Shown: positions 1 through 9,690 of the stretch, in pieces
Numbering within the stretch: the stretch's first letter is position 1
Layout: each line of letters starts with the position of its first letter
Source of the DNA: Lysinibacillus pakistanensis
GTDB taxonomy: Bacteria; Bacillota; Bacilli; Bacillales_A; Planococcaceae
Reading direction: 5' to 3'
Length of the DNA: 64,000 nt
Assembly: GCA_001312325.1 (NCBI GenBank)
Contig: BBDJ01000008.1
Span: 62,001 to 126,000, forward strand
Program-made: the position numbers and the translations under genes
Notes under the pieces: model-generated
The model's input: the letters and a program-made list of their open reading frames with translations, nothing else
The model's database searches: none
What the model was told of the DNA's origin: nothing

Positions 1-144
1 AAAGAAAAATACGAAGAAAGGGCATGATGGCGGCAGATTGTGACGGTTTTGCAACGATACGACCTCCACTTGAATGTTCAAGCAATTGGAATTTTTGGTA
101 TCTGAAAATTTAGTAAACTCAGAAATGAAAGGGAGCGATTTGGG

Positions 145-273
145 ATGAAGATTAATGATGAATTACTGGATCGATTAGGAACATATTTTGTCTATCACGC
201 TGTCTATGAAAATTATGGGATTACCTTTGAAAATTTTGTTGAGCGTTGGTTACGTGGAATACTTGAAGTATAG
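145..273 (+). CDS. small hypothetical protein (42 aa)
   Basis: Short open frame with ATG at 145, a GGGAG Shine-Dalgarno site at 131-135 spaced 9 bases from the start, and a TAG stop. The predicted 42-residue product is soluble, acidic and aromatic (YFVYHAVYENYG, then FENFVERW) and probably helical. I do not recognise it. It stands alone before a chemotaxis-receptor pseudogene. The good ribosome site argues for translation; its small size and lack of a known family keep confidence low. Bases 1-144 hold no frame I can assign. Confidence 0.4.
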   Translation: MKINDELLDRLGTYFVYHAVYENYGITFENFVERWLRGILEV

Positions 274-338
274 TGAGCTACCCCTCTTTTAATTGAAATT
301 GGTGAGCTTGCACATTAACAGCTATGATTGTGCAATAG

Positions 339-829
339 CTCAATGATCAATCGACAGAAATTAATCGTATTTTGCAGGTCATTTATATGATTTTGGGCTA
401 AACAGATTTACTGGCGCTCAATGAAGCAATCGAAGTGGCACATGCAGGTGAGCATGGCAAGGGCTTTTCTATTGTGGCAGAGGAAGTACGCAAGCTCGCA
501 TAAGTATCCACCAAATCAACAAGCCAAATTGACACGATTATCGAAATAGTTGTTAGGGAAGCGGCTAGTGCAATGCAAGGCGTTGTACTAGCTGTGCAAA
601 CCAACCTACAATATATCGATGCCAATATACAGGTACTGGATGCGATTTTTACAGCATATTGTGGATTCATACAAATCGATAATGTGACAGCCGTGAGCCA
701 GCAATCCTCGGCAGGAACAGAGGAGCTATTGGCAACAATGGAACAATACATGACATCAAATAGCAAGGCACAGCAATTGGCAGCTATAGCTGACACTCTG
801 CGTATAGCATTGGCTAAATTAAAAAAAGG
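339..829 (+). pseudogene. methyl-accepting chemotaxis protein remnant
   Basis: The frame through 411-829 reads as the cytoplasmic signalling hairpin of a methyl-accepting chemotaxis receptor: [17 protein letters not shown], then [15 protein letters not shown], then the helical STKSTSQIDTIIEIV segment and a SQQSSAGTEELLATM segment near the end. Canonical receptors have LLALNAAIEAARAGE and [10 protein letters not shown] here. In-frame TAA codons at 399-401 and 501-503 arise from base substitutions (for example the Glu/Gln after RKLA), not from homopolymer length, so this is genuine decay rather than a sequencing frame break. The ligand-binding, membrane and HAMP parts are absent upstream. The remnant should not signal to CheA/CheW. 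Confidence 0.8.
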
Positions 830-882
830 GAGAGCTGTTGGTAAGGTTAAGTTTTCATTCGACCTTACGAACAGCTCTCTTG
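828..882 (-). terminator. intrinsic terminator of the ispG-yqfW unit
   Basis: Long inverted repeat: GAGAGCTGTT and GTAAGGT on one side pair with ACCTTAC and AACAGCTCTC on the other. Reading the minus strand, the stem is followed directly by a run of seven T. It closes the leftward transcription unit and lies just past the yqfW stop. Confidence 0.85.
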
Positions 883-887
883 TTTAT

Positions 888-1457
888 TTAAAAAAATTGC
901 GTAATAAATTGATTAGCTTCTTGCCAGTTATAGACCCGCACAACATTGTTAGGAACAGCAAGACGGTTATAAGGTGTGTCAAATAACACTACGGGTATTT
1001 TTAGCTCCTCCGCTAGCATAACAGCATTATCGTGCTTATCCTCAAAGAACGCATCTACAGCATGTTTTTTTGCTGCTGCTAGTTTATCATGGCTGCCCAG
1101 AAGCTCGATATGATCATACGGAATAGCTTGGGTTTTAAACCATTTAACAGTAATATCTACAAGATTTTCACCGCGAGCCGAGATATAGTAAAGCTCAAAA
1201 TCGTTTTGCCAAGCACTTAAAATACTCTTTGCATCTTTCGCCGCTTCAGATACCTCATACATATAAGGCTCATTTTCCTTAAACCATGTATTAAACACAC
1301 CTCGATCAATAGGATGTGGAAATGCGGATAAAAAATCATATTCACAGACATCATCAAGCGTAATGTTTACATTGTATTGTTTATTAATATGTGGAATGAG
1401 TGTACTGGGACATGTGACTGTTCCGTCAATATCAATACCAAAGCGAGGTTTTTTCAT
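888..1457 (-). CDS. yqfW: 5'-nucleotidase, HAD-like (YqfW family)
   Basis: Predicted 189-residue cytosolic HAD-superfamily nucleotidase of the NT5C type, expected to dephosphorylate a (deoxy)nucleoside monophosphate. The N-terminus has the catalytic DIDGT motif (D9 nucleophile, D11 acid/base); ISARGE near residue 94 fits motif II, and FFEDKHDN near residue 138 supplies the acidic metal-binding motif IV. The frame is unbroken. ATG at 1457 is preceded by GGGAGGTG, which overlaps the end of ispG 12 bases upstream, so the two are co-transcribed. B. subtilis yqfW likewise lies close to ispG. The substrate cannot be read from sequence. Confidence 0.8.
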   Translation of the reverse strand: MKKPRFGIDIDGTVTCPSTLIPHINKQYNVNITLDDVCEYDFLSAFPHPIDRGVFNTWFKENEPYMYEVSEAAKDAKSILSAWQNDFELYYISARGENLVDITVKWFKTQAIPYDHIELLGSHDKLAAAKKHAVDAFFEDKHDNAVMLAEELKIPVVLFDTPYNRLAVPNNVVRVYNWQEANQFITQFF

Positions 1458-1469
1458 GCTAGCACCTCC

Positions 1470-2587
1470 CTAGGCGTTTGCTTTTGCTGCTTCTTCAGCT
1501 GCTCGCTTTTCTTCCATTTCTGCAGCTAATTTATCAATTTCTTTTTTTCAGCTCTTCTACCATCGTTTCTTCAGGCACTTTACGAACTGTTTTACCCTTC
1601 ATAAATAGTAAACCTTCGCCACGAGCACCAGCAATACCGATGTCGGCTTCACGTGCTTCACCAGGACCGTTTACCGCACAACCAAGCACAGCTACTTTTA
1701 ACGGTACATTAAGTTTAGAAATATATTCTTCTACTTCATTGGCAATTGAAATTAAATCAATTTCGATACGACCACAAGTTGGGCAGGAAATAAGCGTTGC
1801 CATATTTGACGCCAAGCCGAACGATTTTAAAAGCTCACGTGCGACTTTTACCTCTTCAACTGGATCAGCAGATAATGAAATACGAAGCGTGTTGCCAATG
1901 CCTTTTGAGAGAATAGCTCCTAGACCTGCTGCTGATTTTACAGTTCCAGCAAACAGTGTACCTGATTCTGTAATCCCTAAGTGAAGGGGGTAATTAAAGG
2001 CTTTCGCTGCTTTTTCATAAGCTTCAATTGCAAGATTTACATCTGATGCCTTCATGGACACGATAATATCGTGGAAATCTAAGTCTTCCAATATTTTAAT
2101 ATGATGTAGGGCAGATTCAACCATACCGTCTGCAGTTGGATAACCGTATTTTTCTAAAATATGACGCTCTAAGGAACCAGCGTTAACACCGATACGAATC
2201 GGAATTCCTTTTGCTTTAGCTGCATTGACAACTGCCTCTACTTTTTCCTTACGACCAATATTACCTGGATTAATACGTACTTTATCAATGCCATTTTCAA
2301 TTGCTTTTAATGCTAATTTATAATCAAAGTGAATATCAGCTACAAGAGGAATATGGATACGTTTTTTTTATTTCTGCAATGGCATCCGCTGCACGCTCGT
2401 CTGGAACTGCCACACGAACAATTTGACAGCCTGCTTCCTCTAGACGATGTATTTCTGCTACTGTTGCTTCAACATCATGTGTTTTTGTTGTACACATACT
2501 TTGAATGAATAATTCATTACTACCACCAATTGTTAAGTTACCGACACGTACGGGACGTGTATTTGAACGGTGACAAATTTCACTCAT
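1470..2587 (-). CDS. ispG: 4-hydroxy-3-methylbut-2-enyl diphosphate synthase
   Basis: IspG (GcpE) catalyses the reductive penultimate step of the MEP isoprenoid pathway, turning methylerythritol cyclodiphosphate into HMBPP with a [4Fe-4S] cluster. The N-terminus ([13 protein letters not shown], then [14 protein letters not shown]) and the cluster motif SCPTCGR with a later cysteine in [11 protein letters not shown] are diagnostic. After repair it has about 371 residues, normal for Bacillaceae. Frame breaks sit in T runs at 2362-2369 and 1542-1548; removing one base at each restores the frame, including the C-terminal tail ending ...EEAAKANA. The start ATG at 2587 follows AAAGGAGAG. It is followed by yqfW in the same unit. 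Confidence 0.95.
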
Positions 2588-2635
2588 TAACTTTCTCTCC
2601 TTTTCGGGCCATACTTTCAGCCGTCACTGACATTT

Positions 2636-2664
2636 ATTTTAGCAGTGTAAGAAAATAAGGACAA
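2636..2664 (-). promoter_or_regulatory. candidate sigma-A promoter for ispG
   Basis: On the minus strand, TTGTCC at 2664-2659 and TAAAAT at 2641-2636 are separated by 17 bases, about 50 bases upstream of the ispG start. It lies in the gap between yqfZ and ispG, so ispG need not depend on readthrough. Confidence 0.5.
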
Positions 2665-2682
2665 GGAAGAAACGTTAACATT

Positions 2683-3028
2683 TCATTTTCCACATTTGTT
2701 TTCAAATTCAAATGATAATGGAAGCTTTATATTTTCACCAGGAATAAGTGCCTGTAATTGTAAATGAGGATTCAATTGATAAAATAACTCCAAGCGTTCA
2801 GGAAAGGTCATGGGTACTTTTGCAGGATGAAGTGCAAAGAGGCTGTGAATCGTATCTCCTTGAATAGTTTGTACAGTAATATAATTTGGTTCTCGTTGTT
2901 TCTCACAAAGAGCATTATCAGAATTTTTTTAAGGAAAATGCAGAGAATTGTAAAGATCCCTCCGTTAAATCTACTTTTACAACAAAAGCTATAATAATAA
3001 TAATGGCTGTTAACACGAATGGACGCAA
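2683..3028 (-). CDS. yqfZ: YqfZ-like LysM-type small membrane-anchored protein
   Basis: Repaired length 114 residues. The product begins with a hydrophobic segment (TAIIIIIAFVV), then a short linker and a LysM-like module (YITVQTIQGDTIHSLFALHP to IPGENIKLPLSF), the size and plan of B. subtilis YqfZ, whose gene also neighbours ispG. LysM modules bind peptidoglycan, so a membrane-anchored envelope or sporulation-related role is likely. One frame break lies in the T run near 2927-2933. The best start is an unusual TTG at 3028 placed 5 bases after AGGAGGGGG; both sit inside a terminator-like hairpin (3027-3069). Confidence 0.65.
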
Positions 3029-3069
3029 AAAACCCCCTCCTTTTCTACACTATATTTAGAAGAGGGGGG
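3027..3069 (-). terminator. hairpin with T tract between DUF1189 gene and yqfZ
   Basis: On the minus strand CCCCCCTCTTCTA pairs with TAGAAAAGGAGGGGG and is followed by TTTTTT. The 3' arm is the yqfZ Shine-Dalgarno site and the T tract leads into its TTG codon, so the structure may act both as terminator and as translational block. Confidence 0.6.
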
Positions 3070-3080
3070 AATCATGCATA

Positions 3081-3600
3081 TTATTTTGCAATTGGTTGTT
3101 TTGGATATTTTGTAAAGGCAATAGTTAATAGAGTAACAGTTAAAAGTAAGGAAAAAAATAGAGATAATTGTGCTGTTAATCGGTAGATAATCTGATAGCA
3201 TGCTGATAAGAATAGCCCAGGTCATGGCAAATGTTGTTGTTCGCCAAATATGACGGTATTCCCCTCGACGCTTCATCACTTTTAAGATAAATAGACCTGC
3301 TAAGGCATAGAGTGCAATTTGCCCAAAAATAAGCATGGTTGTAAAAACGAAAAGCATGATGAATGTTACAGGGTATAATAGCCATTTAATGCCTTCTATA
3401 TATTCAGTTAACCCGTTTATACTTGTCATATCAAATGTATTTACAGACATACCAGCTGTAAAGCGACCAAACGAGAAAACCGTCACGATTGTTATGAGTA
3501 GAAAGGTATATTGAATGACTTTTCCGATAGGTAATAAACGGTAGGCAGCTAGTTTTTTAGGATGAATTAAGCTGTCAATAAATAGTTGTGAGTGGTTCAT
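3081..3600 (-). CDS. DUF1189 family membrane protein
   Basis: Repaired length 172 residues. An N-terminal amphipathic stretch (SLIHPKKLAAYRLLPIGKVIQYTFLL) leads into at least four hydrophobic segments separated by a short basic loop (KVMKRRGEYRHIWRTT), the pattern of the DUF1189 family of Firmicute integral membrane proteins with unknown function. ATG at 3600 follows GGAGGAG. A frame break in the 7-base run near 3151-3157 is repaired by one deletion, giving a C-terminus ending TKYPKQPIAK. It precedes yqfZ in the same direction. Confidence 0.65.
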
Positions 3601-3794
3601 AGCATATCTCCTCCAATCGCTATTCTATCATGTTCAACTTTGACAAGATACGAGATAAGCAGTAATAGCTGAGAATAGAATGATAAAATGTTAACATTGT
3701 GTAAAGAAGTTAAAGGTTTTCTTTACTTTTTCTACACTATCATTTAAAGATTAGGAATAGAGTAGTAGAGATGTAAGAATTGGAGCGAATACAA

Positions 3795-5426
3795 TTGACG
3801 ATAGATTGGCAAAACATACTGTTTCAATTTTTAGGTGGGTTAGGAGTATTCCTATTTTCAATTAAATTTATGGGAGACGGACTCCAAAAATCAGCAGATG
3901 ATCGACTGCGGGAATGGTTGAATCGGTTTACAACCAATCCATTAATGGGTGTGCTCGTAGGCATAATTGTGACGATTTGTATTCAATCAAGCTCTGCAAC
4001 AACAGTCATTACGGTCGGGCTTGTCAGTGCAGGCTTTTTAACATTACGTCAAGCAATTGGTGTTATTATGGGTGCTAATATTGGCACGACCATCACGGCA
4101 TTTATTATTGGCATTAATATTGGTTTTTATTTTTATCCACTGTTGGCGATAGGTGCTGGATTATTATTTTTCTTTAAGAAAGCAACATACCAGCATATAG
4201 GGCAAATCGTATTTGGTTTTGGGGGATTATTTTTAGGCTTGGAGTTAATGAGCGCAAGTATGCAGGCCATTCATCAATTGGCTGATTTTGCATCATTAAC
4301 GCTGCATCTAAGAGATCAGCCCGTTATTGGCATCTTTTTAGGGACAGTGTTTACATTACTTGTGCAAAGCTCAACTGCAACTGTCGGTGTGCTACAGGGC
4401 TTATATGCTGAGCATCTTATTGGCTTGGAGAGTGCATTACCTATTTTATTTGGCGAAAATATTGGGACAACGATTACAGCTGTTTTAGCGTCGCTAGGAG
4501 CTTCTATTTATGCGAAGCGTGCAGCTGTGGCGCATGTGCTGTTTAACGTTATCGGCACTGTTATTTTCATGATCTTTTTTACACCCTTTATGCAGTTTGT
4601 GCAATGGATTAGTGAGCTCTTCCATCTAGAGCCGAGGATGCAAATTGCCATTGCACATGGCTCCTTTAATGTAATTAACATGATTATTCAGGTACCATTT
4701 ATTGGTGGCTTGGCGGCACTTGTGACAAAGCTATTGCCTGGACGTGACGAAAATATTGATGTAACAACGAAGCATTTAGATCCGTCCTTTATTGACTCGT
4801 CGCCAGCAATTGCACTCGGGCAAGCAAAAGAGGAAGTGCTGCGAATGGGGGAGCATGCACTACGTGGTTTGGAAGAAACATTCTTATATATGAAAACAGG
4901 TGAAGCTGTCCATATTCCAACTGTTTTGCAGCTAGAGGCAGTACTGAATCATTTAGACAAGGAAATCACAGATTATTTAGTGATGGTGTCTAAGCAACCC
5001 CTTTCTCGTGCAGACTCTGTAAGACACCACACATTGCTAACAAATGTACGCGACATTGAACGCATTGGGGATCATTTTGAAAATATTTTAGAGCTTTTAC
5101 AATATAAGGATCACCATGAGGTAAGCTTAAGTAAGTCAGCACGCCAAGATTTGATTGGCATGTTTAGCCTGGCAATTGAAGCGGTACGCAAGAGCATAGA
5201 GGCACTGGATACTGCAAGTTTAAGCTTAGCACAGGAAGTAACGGAGCTGGAAAGTCTGATTGATGATATGGAGGATAAGCTGCGACAAAAGCATATTGCA
5301 CGCTTAAACGCAAATGAGTGCAGTGGTGCTGCAGGGATTGTTTATACTGATATTGTCAGCAATTTAGAGCGTATCGGTGACCATGCTGTAAATATAGCCG
5401 ATTCTATTTTAGGGATTCGACATTAA
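3795..5426 (+). CDS. Na/Pi cotransporter family protein with PhoU-like domain
   Basis: 543-residue integral membrane protein of the NptA/YqeW type, predicted to couple phosphate uptake to sodium. The two inverted membrane repeats each carry the hallmark motif: QSSSATTVITVGL near residue 64 and QSSTATVGVLQGL near residue 190, with GANIGTTITAF and GENIGTTITAV following. From about residue 345 to the end is a soluble helical PhoU-like domain with paired RIGDHFENI and RIGDHAVNI motifs. I prefer TTG at 3795, since GGAG at 3782-3785 is 9 bases upstream; an in-frame TTG at 3780 lacks a ribosome site. The frame is unbroken. It complements the pst operon downstream but shows no Pho box of its own. Confidence 0.85.
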   Translation: MTIDWQNILFQFLGGLGVFLFSIKFMGDGLQKSADDRLREWLNRFTTNPLMGVLVGIIVTICIQSSSATTVITVGLVSAGFLTLRQAIGVIMGANIGTTITAFIIGINIGFYFYPLLAIGAGLLFFFKKATYQHIGQIVFGFGGLFLGLELMSASMQAIHQLADFASLTLHLRDQPVIGIFLGTVFTLLVQSSTATVGVLQGLYAEHLIGLESALPILFGENIGTTITAVLASLGASIYAKRAAVAHVLFNVIGTVIFMIFFTPFMQFVQWISELFHLEPRMQIAIAHGSFNVINMIIQVPFIGGLAALVTKLLPGRDENIDVTTKHLDPSFIDSSPAIALGQAKEEVLRMGEHALRGLEETFLYMKTGEAVHIPTVLQLEAVLNHLDKEITDYLVMVSKQPLSRADSVRHHTLLTNVRDIERIGDHFENILELLQYKDHHEVSLSKSARQDLIGMFSLAIEAVRKSIEALDTASLSLAQEVTELESLIDDMEDKLRQKHIARLNANECSGAAGIVYTDIVSNLERIGDHAVNIADSILGIRH

Positions 5427-5495
5427 GAAATTGAAACTTTAGGTTTTGCTTGTACGTATGATAGGCAATGCACAAAGCAAAAGGAGCGAATTTAG

Positions 5496-5978
5496 GTGGA
5501 AATTGTTGGCTGGATATTAGTGATTGCCTGCTTTATCATTTCATTTATTGGTTTGGTGTACCCCATCATTCCAGGGGTTATTTTTTTTACTTGGCGGCTT
5601 TATAGTCTATGGATTATTTTTCTCTTTTGCCGATTTAAATTGGTTGTTCTGGGCAATTGAGATTTTATTTATTGTGCTGTTATTTGGTGCAGATACAGTA
5701 GCAAACGCCTTCGGTATAAAAAAAGTTCGGTGGTACAAATGCAGGGATGTGGGGTAGTACCATTGGTTTATTAATAGGACCATTCGTTATCCCTGTTGCA
5801 GGAATACTAATAGGACCGTTTTTAGGAGCAGTAATTGCTGAATTACTTGTGGAGCGTCGCCCATTCGGTGAGGCCGTTAAAAGTGGTGTTGGTTCGCTTG
5901 TAGGTTTTTTTAACTTCGACAGTAGCAAAAGCGGTTATCCAAATTGTTATGATTATTGTGTTCTTTATCGCTATCTGA
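5496..5978 (+). CDS. DUF456 domain membrane protein
   Basis: 159 residues after repair. Very hydrophobic with glycine-rich turns: an N-terminal segment ([22 protein letters not shown]), a middle pair around [12 protein letters not shown], then a GXXXG-rich part ([21 protein letters not shown], broken here only by wording) typical of DUF456, a Firmicute membrane family of unknown function. GTG at 5496 follows AAGGAG. Three frame breaks, in runs at 5581-5588, 5718-5724 and 5905-5911, each need one base removed; the repaired frame ends at a TGA with a hydrophobic tail. In the same relative position B. subtilis has yqgC next to sodA. Confidence 0.7.
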
Positions 5979-6082
5979 TTTTTTCATATTATGTGTTTAG
6001 TTATATGAAAAAAAAGGGTAGGATAGTAAACGTATTGGTTTTCAGTCAAAAGGCTGAAATCTTCAATTTGAAGTATTTTTCA

Positions 6083-6111
6083 TTGAATGGTTTGACCAAT
6101 TTTGATAATCT
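6083..6111 (+). promoter_or_regulatory. candidate sigma-A promoter for sodA
   Basis: TTGAAT at 6083-6088 and TAATCT at 6106-6111 with a 17-base spacer, 44 bases before the sodA start. Confidence 0.4.
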
Positions 6112-6155
6112 ATGAATGTACTAATTATTTCTTTATTTTAGGGAGGAACTTAACA

Positions 6156-6761
6156 ATGGCTTATGAATTACCACAATTAACTTACGATTATGACGCATTA
6201 GAACCACATATCGATGCAAAAACAATGGAGATTCACCATTCTAAACATCACAATACGTACGTAACAAATTTAAATGCTGCTGTTGAAGGCACTGAATTTG
6301 CAGAGAAAGATATTAACGATCTAATCGCAAACCTTGATGCGCTTCCAGCTGACAAACAAACTGCTGTACGTAACAATGGTGGTGGACATGCTAACCATAC
6401 ATTATTCTGGGAAGTAATCGCTCCAGGCGGTTCAAACACTCCAGTTGGTGAAGTTGCAAAAGCGATTGACGCTAAATTCGGTTCTTTCGATGCATTCAAA
6501 GAAGAATTTGCAAAAGCTGCTACAACTCGCTTTGGTTCAGGTTGGGCATGGTTAATCGTTGATGGTGACTCAGTTGCTGTTACATCAACTCCAAACCAAG
6601 ACTCTCCAGTTATGGAAGGTAAAACACCAATCCTAGGCTTAGACGTTTGGGAGCATGCTTACTACCTTAACTACCAAAACCGTCGTCCAGATTACATCGG
6701 TGCATTCTGGAACGTAGTGAACTGGGATGTAGTGGAAGCAAAATTCCAAGCTGCAAAATAA
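6156..6761 (+). CDS. sodA: superoxide dismutase (Mn type)
   Basis: 201-residue cytosolic superoxide dismutase converting superoxide to peroxide and oxygen. Metal ligands are visible: His27 in IHHSKHH, His81 in [10 protein letters not shown], and the Asp/His pair in LDVWEHAYY near residues 163-167. Length, the [18 protein letters not shown] opening and the GSGWAWL motif match Firmicute SodA, normally manganese-loaded. ATG at 6156 follows GGGAGG. The frame is intact, there is no signal peptide, and an intrinsic terminator follows at once, so it is monocistronic. sodA next to pbpA and pst is the B. subtilis order. Confidence 0.97.
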   Translation: MAYELPQLTYDYDALEPHIDAKTMEIHHSKHHNTYVTNLNAAVEGTEFAEKDINDLIANLDALPADKQTAVRNNGGGHANHTLFWEVIAPGGSNTPVGEVAKAIDAKFGSFDAFKEEFAKAATTRFGSGWAWLIVDGDSVAVTSTPNQDSPVMEGKTPILGLDVWEHAYYLNYQNRRPDYIGAFWNVVNWDVVEAKFQAAK

Positions 6762-6773
6762 TGATTGAGTAAT

Positions 6774-6819
6774 AAAAGGCTATGTCAACGGTGATTCATC
6801 ACCATGACATAGCCTTTTT
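6774..6819 (+). terminator. intrinsic terminator after sodA
   Basis: AAAGGCTATGTCA pairs with TGACATAGCCTTT across a short loop and is followed by T residues, 12 bases past the sodA stop. Confidence 0.9.
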
Positions 6820-6831
6820 GATGGTTTTGAT

Positions 6832-6915
6832 GGATAGAGATGCAAAAGTGACGGATTGAACTGACAAAGATATGGATAGAAAAGCCCAAGTTTTGGATAG
6901 AATCGAAAAACTTTA
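6832..6915 (+). repeat. 21-bp tandem array (4 degenerate units)
   Basis: Four consecutive units of exactly 21 bases start at 6832, 6853, 6874 and 6895, each opening with GGATAGA or GGATTGA and most carrying AAGTG or similar near the end. The same unit recurs at 36243-36347 and a related form at 23451-23580. It lies in non-coding DNA just after a terminator. The rest of the gap to pbpA (6916-7076) shows only the pbpA leader. Confidence 0.75.
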
Positions 6916-7076
6916 AATGATTGATTGGGAATAGCAACCTTTCACTTCAATATGCCGTCAAATAAATGATGTTTTCAAACATGAAATATCAAGTGCATGC
7001 TTTCCTGTCGTACCTTCGAATGGTATACTAGATATCGTGTATTTAAAATGTATAAGATTAAGGAGGGGAATACATA

Positions 7077-9284
7077 TTGCGCAAAGCACCAAGGAAAAAT
7101 CGCGCGGCGAGTGTTAAAGCAAAACATCACTCTAATTTAACATTTCGTATGAATGTCCTTTTCTTTGCTATATTTATCGTATTTTCAATGTTAATTTTTA
7201 GACTCGGTTATATGCAAATCGTGAAAGGGGAAGAGTATGTAAAATTTTTAGAGAGTACAGAGGAAGTCCCTGTTAATACAAGTGTGCCAAGGGGCCGCAT
7301 GTATGATCGTTACGGACGTATTTTAGTCGATAATCACCCTGAAAATGCTATTACCTATACGAAAATGCAAACAACGAAAACAGAGGAAATGCTAAAAATC
7401 GCTGAGAAGCTAGCACAATTAATTGAACAGCCTACAAATCGTGTGACATTGCGCGATAAGCAGGATTTCTGGATACTTAAAAACCATGATGTTGCCTACA
7501 AAAAAAGTAACAAAGGCTGAAGAAGACAAAATTCGACAAAAAAAAGATATTACAACAAGCCAAATCAACGCAGAGATTGATAAACTTGTGCGGGAACGTA
7601 TTACAAATGAAGAGCTTTTACAATTGACAGAGGAAGATTTAGAAGTACTAGCAATCTATCGAGAGATGGCTTCTGGCTACAATTTATCACCTCAAATTAT
7701 TAAAAGTGAAAATGTATCGGCAGATGAATTTGCACGTGTATCAGAGCGCTTAACAGAGCTACCAGGCGTCAACACAACAACAGATTGGAAGCGTGTGAAA
7801 TTATCATCTCTTTCTATTTTAGGGCGAACAACTGTCCCGGCGAAAGGGATTCCAAAGGAAAAGCTGAATTACTATTTAGCTCGTGATTATTCACGTAATG
7901 ACCGCGTTGGTGAAAGTTATATTGAAGCACAATATGAAGATTTACTACAAGGGCAAAAAGCAGTTGTTAAAAATATTACGAATAGAAAAGGGCAGGTAGT
8001 CGATACCGTGACAACCTATGAAGGTGAGCCTGGTAAAGATTTGGTCTTATCATTAGATAGTGAATTAACTGCTGAAACAGAGAAAATTGTTGAAGAAGAA
8101 TTACTTAATTTAAAAGCACGTTCCGGTTCAAAATTATTAGATCGTGCATTTTTAGTTATGATGGATCCAAATACTGGAGACATATTATCAATGGTTGGTA
8201 AGAAGATTGAAAAAGATTCAGAGACAGGAAAAAAATATAGTCGTTGATTATTCATATGGCAGCTTTACAACAGCTTATGAGGCAGGTTCTGCAGTTAAGG
8301 CAGCAACATTACTAACGGGGTACAATCTAGGAGCTATTACACCACGGACTGTATTAGGCGACGAACCAATCACCTTATTGGGTACTAAGGCGAAAAAAAA
8401 TCTATTTTAATCCATCTGGCTATATCCAGATGGATGGTTTAAGGGCCTTAGAGCAATCTTCTAACGTATTTATGTTTAAAACAGCTCTACTCATTAATAA
8501 AACACCTTATAGCTATAAAATGCCTCTACGTTTAAAGGACGATACTTTCTCAAAAATGCGTAATTCCTATGCACAGTTCGGGTTAGGCGTAAAAACAGGG
8601 ATTGATTTACCAAATGAATTTAGCGGTGTACAAGGTCCTTCTGGTCCAACCTATGGAGGGAAGTTACTTGACTTAGCAATCGGACAGTACGATACGTATA
8701 CACCTTTACAATTAGCACAATATATTTCAACCGTTGCTAATGGTGGCTATCGAATTCAGCCGCATATAGTGAAAGAAGTGCGTCAGCCATCAAAAGATGG
8801 ACAGGAGCTTGGTCAATTAGTAACAGAGGTTGGACCAACGATTTTAAATCGGATTGATAATTCATCAGATGAAATTAACTATGTAAAACAAGGGCTTCGT
8901 CGTGTCTATACAGGTGCACATGGTACAGCTAAAAGACACTTTGCAAATGCACCATATACAGCGGCAGGGAAAACAGGAACTGCAGAGGTAATATATTATG
9001 GGGATTTGCGAGAAAATTGGGGTACATATACACTTACGTATACACATGTTGGTTTTGCCCCTTATGAAAATCCTGAAATTGCCTACGCTGTAGTTATTCC
9101 TTGGGCATCAACAAACCCTCAACAACCATTTTCGGCTAACAGCGAGATTGCTAGAAAGGCTCTGGATAAATATTATGAATTAAAAGAAAAATATAAAGCT
9201 GAAAAAGTAACAGATAGTGATGTAACACAGCCTATTTTACCAGCTGTGACAAAAGATAAAATTGGTGAAGATGAACAACAATAA
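7077..9284 (+). CDS. pbpA: class B penicillin-binding protein 2A-like transpeptidase
   Basis: Repaired length 734 residues. A basic N-terminus and one membrane helix (about residues 25-45) anchor an extracytoplasmic protein with a class B dimerisation domain (VPRGRMYDRYGRILVD) and a C-terminal transpeptidase that cross-links peptidoglycan during side-wall growth. The active-site set is present: SAVK near residue 404 (nucleophile serine), SSN near 460 and KTGTAE near 631. TTG at 7077 follows AAGGAGGGG. Frame breaks lie in A runs at 7500-7506, 8229-8235 and 8393-8400; one base removed from each gives a continuous protein. Placement between sodA and pst matches B. subtilis pbpA (yqgF). Confidence 0.9.
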
Positions 9285-9287
9285 GAG

Positions 9288-9327
9288 AAACCGCTAGAGT
9301 ATTTAAATGCCTAGCGGTTTTTTTCTG
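9288..9327 (+). terminator. intrinsic terminator after pbpA
   Basis: AAACCGCTAG pairs with CTAGCGGTTT and runs into a T tract, immediately after the pbpA stop. Confidence 0.9.
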
Positions 9328-9402
9328 TCGTGAAATAGAAAACACGGTATGCGTTAAATCTCCATACCATGTTTTCTTCTATATAATAATGCATATGAAA
9401 TT

Positions 9403-9597
9403 CTACGCAGATAGTTGTTGTATTGCTAATTCAAATTGTTGCTTTGGTTTTTTTCCGTAAAGCTCTATATTATTACAGAAATAGGACTCAAGCATAAAAT
9501 CAACAGCTTCCTGTAAAGAGAATTCTCGATGTTCCATTACGAGTGTTAGATATGTTTTAAAGTAATCGGCATTTTGTACTTTTACATGCTTAATCAC
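9403..9597 (-). CDS. small hypothetical protein (64 aa)
   Basis: I do not recognise this family. GTG at 9597 is favoured because GAAGAGGAG lies 9 bases upstream and because the start is about 36 bases downstream of the expected transcription start of the promoter at 9640-9667; an in-frame TTG at 9633 would lie at or before that transcription start and has no ribosome site. The product is soluble, helical and aromatic (NADYFKTYLTLVMEHREFS, then AVDFMLESYFCNNIELYGKK). It faces away from the pst operon and shares its intergenic region. Confidence 0.5.
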   Translation of the reverse strand: MIKHVKVQNADYFKTYLTLVMEHREFSLQEAVDFMLESYFCNNIELYGKKPKQQFELAIQQLSA

Positions 9598-9639
9598 AAA
9601 GTCAAACTCCTCTTCTATTAATTCATGACACAATTGCTT

Positions 9640-9667
9640 ATTATAGCATCTTTCAATAAGGAAGCAA
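9640..9667 (-). promoter_or_regulatory. promoter of the small minus-strand gene
   Basis: Minus-strand TTGCTT (9667-9662) and a consensus TATAAT (9645-9640) with a 16-base spacer. It ends 24 bases from the first Pho box of the divergent pst operon. Confidence 0.6.
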
Positions 9668-9690
9668 GTATTTGTAATTGTAAATTCATC

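Noticed and set aside
3010..3080. C-terminal extension of the DUF1189 protein
   Set aside because: It comes from reading past a frame break; the repaired frame ends at 3081 before the yqfZ hairpin.
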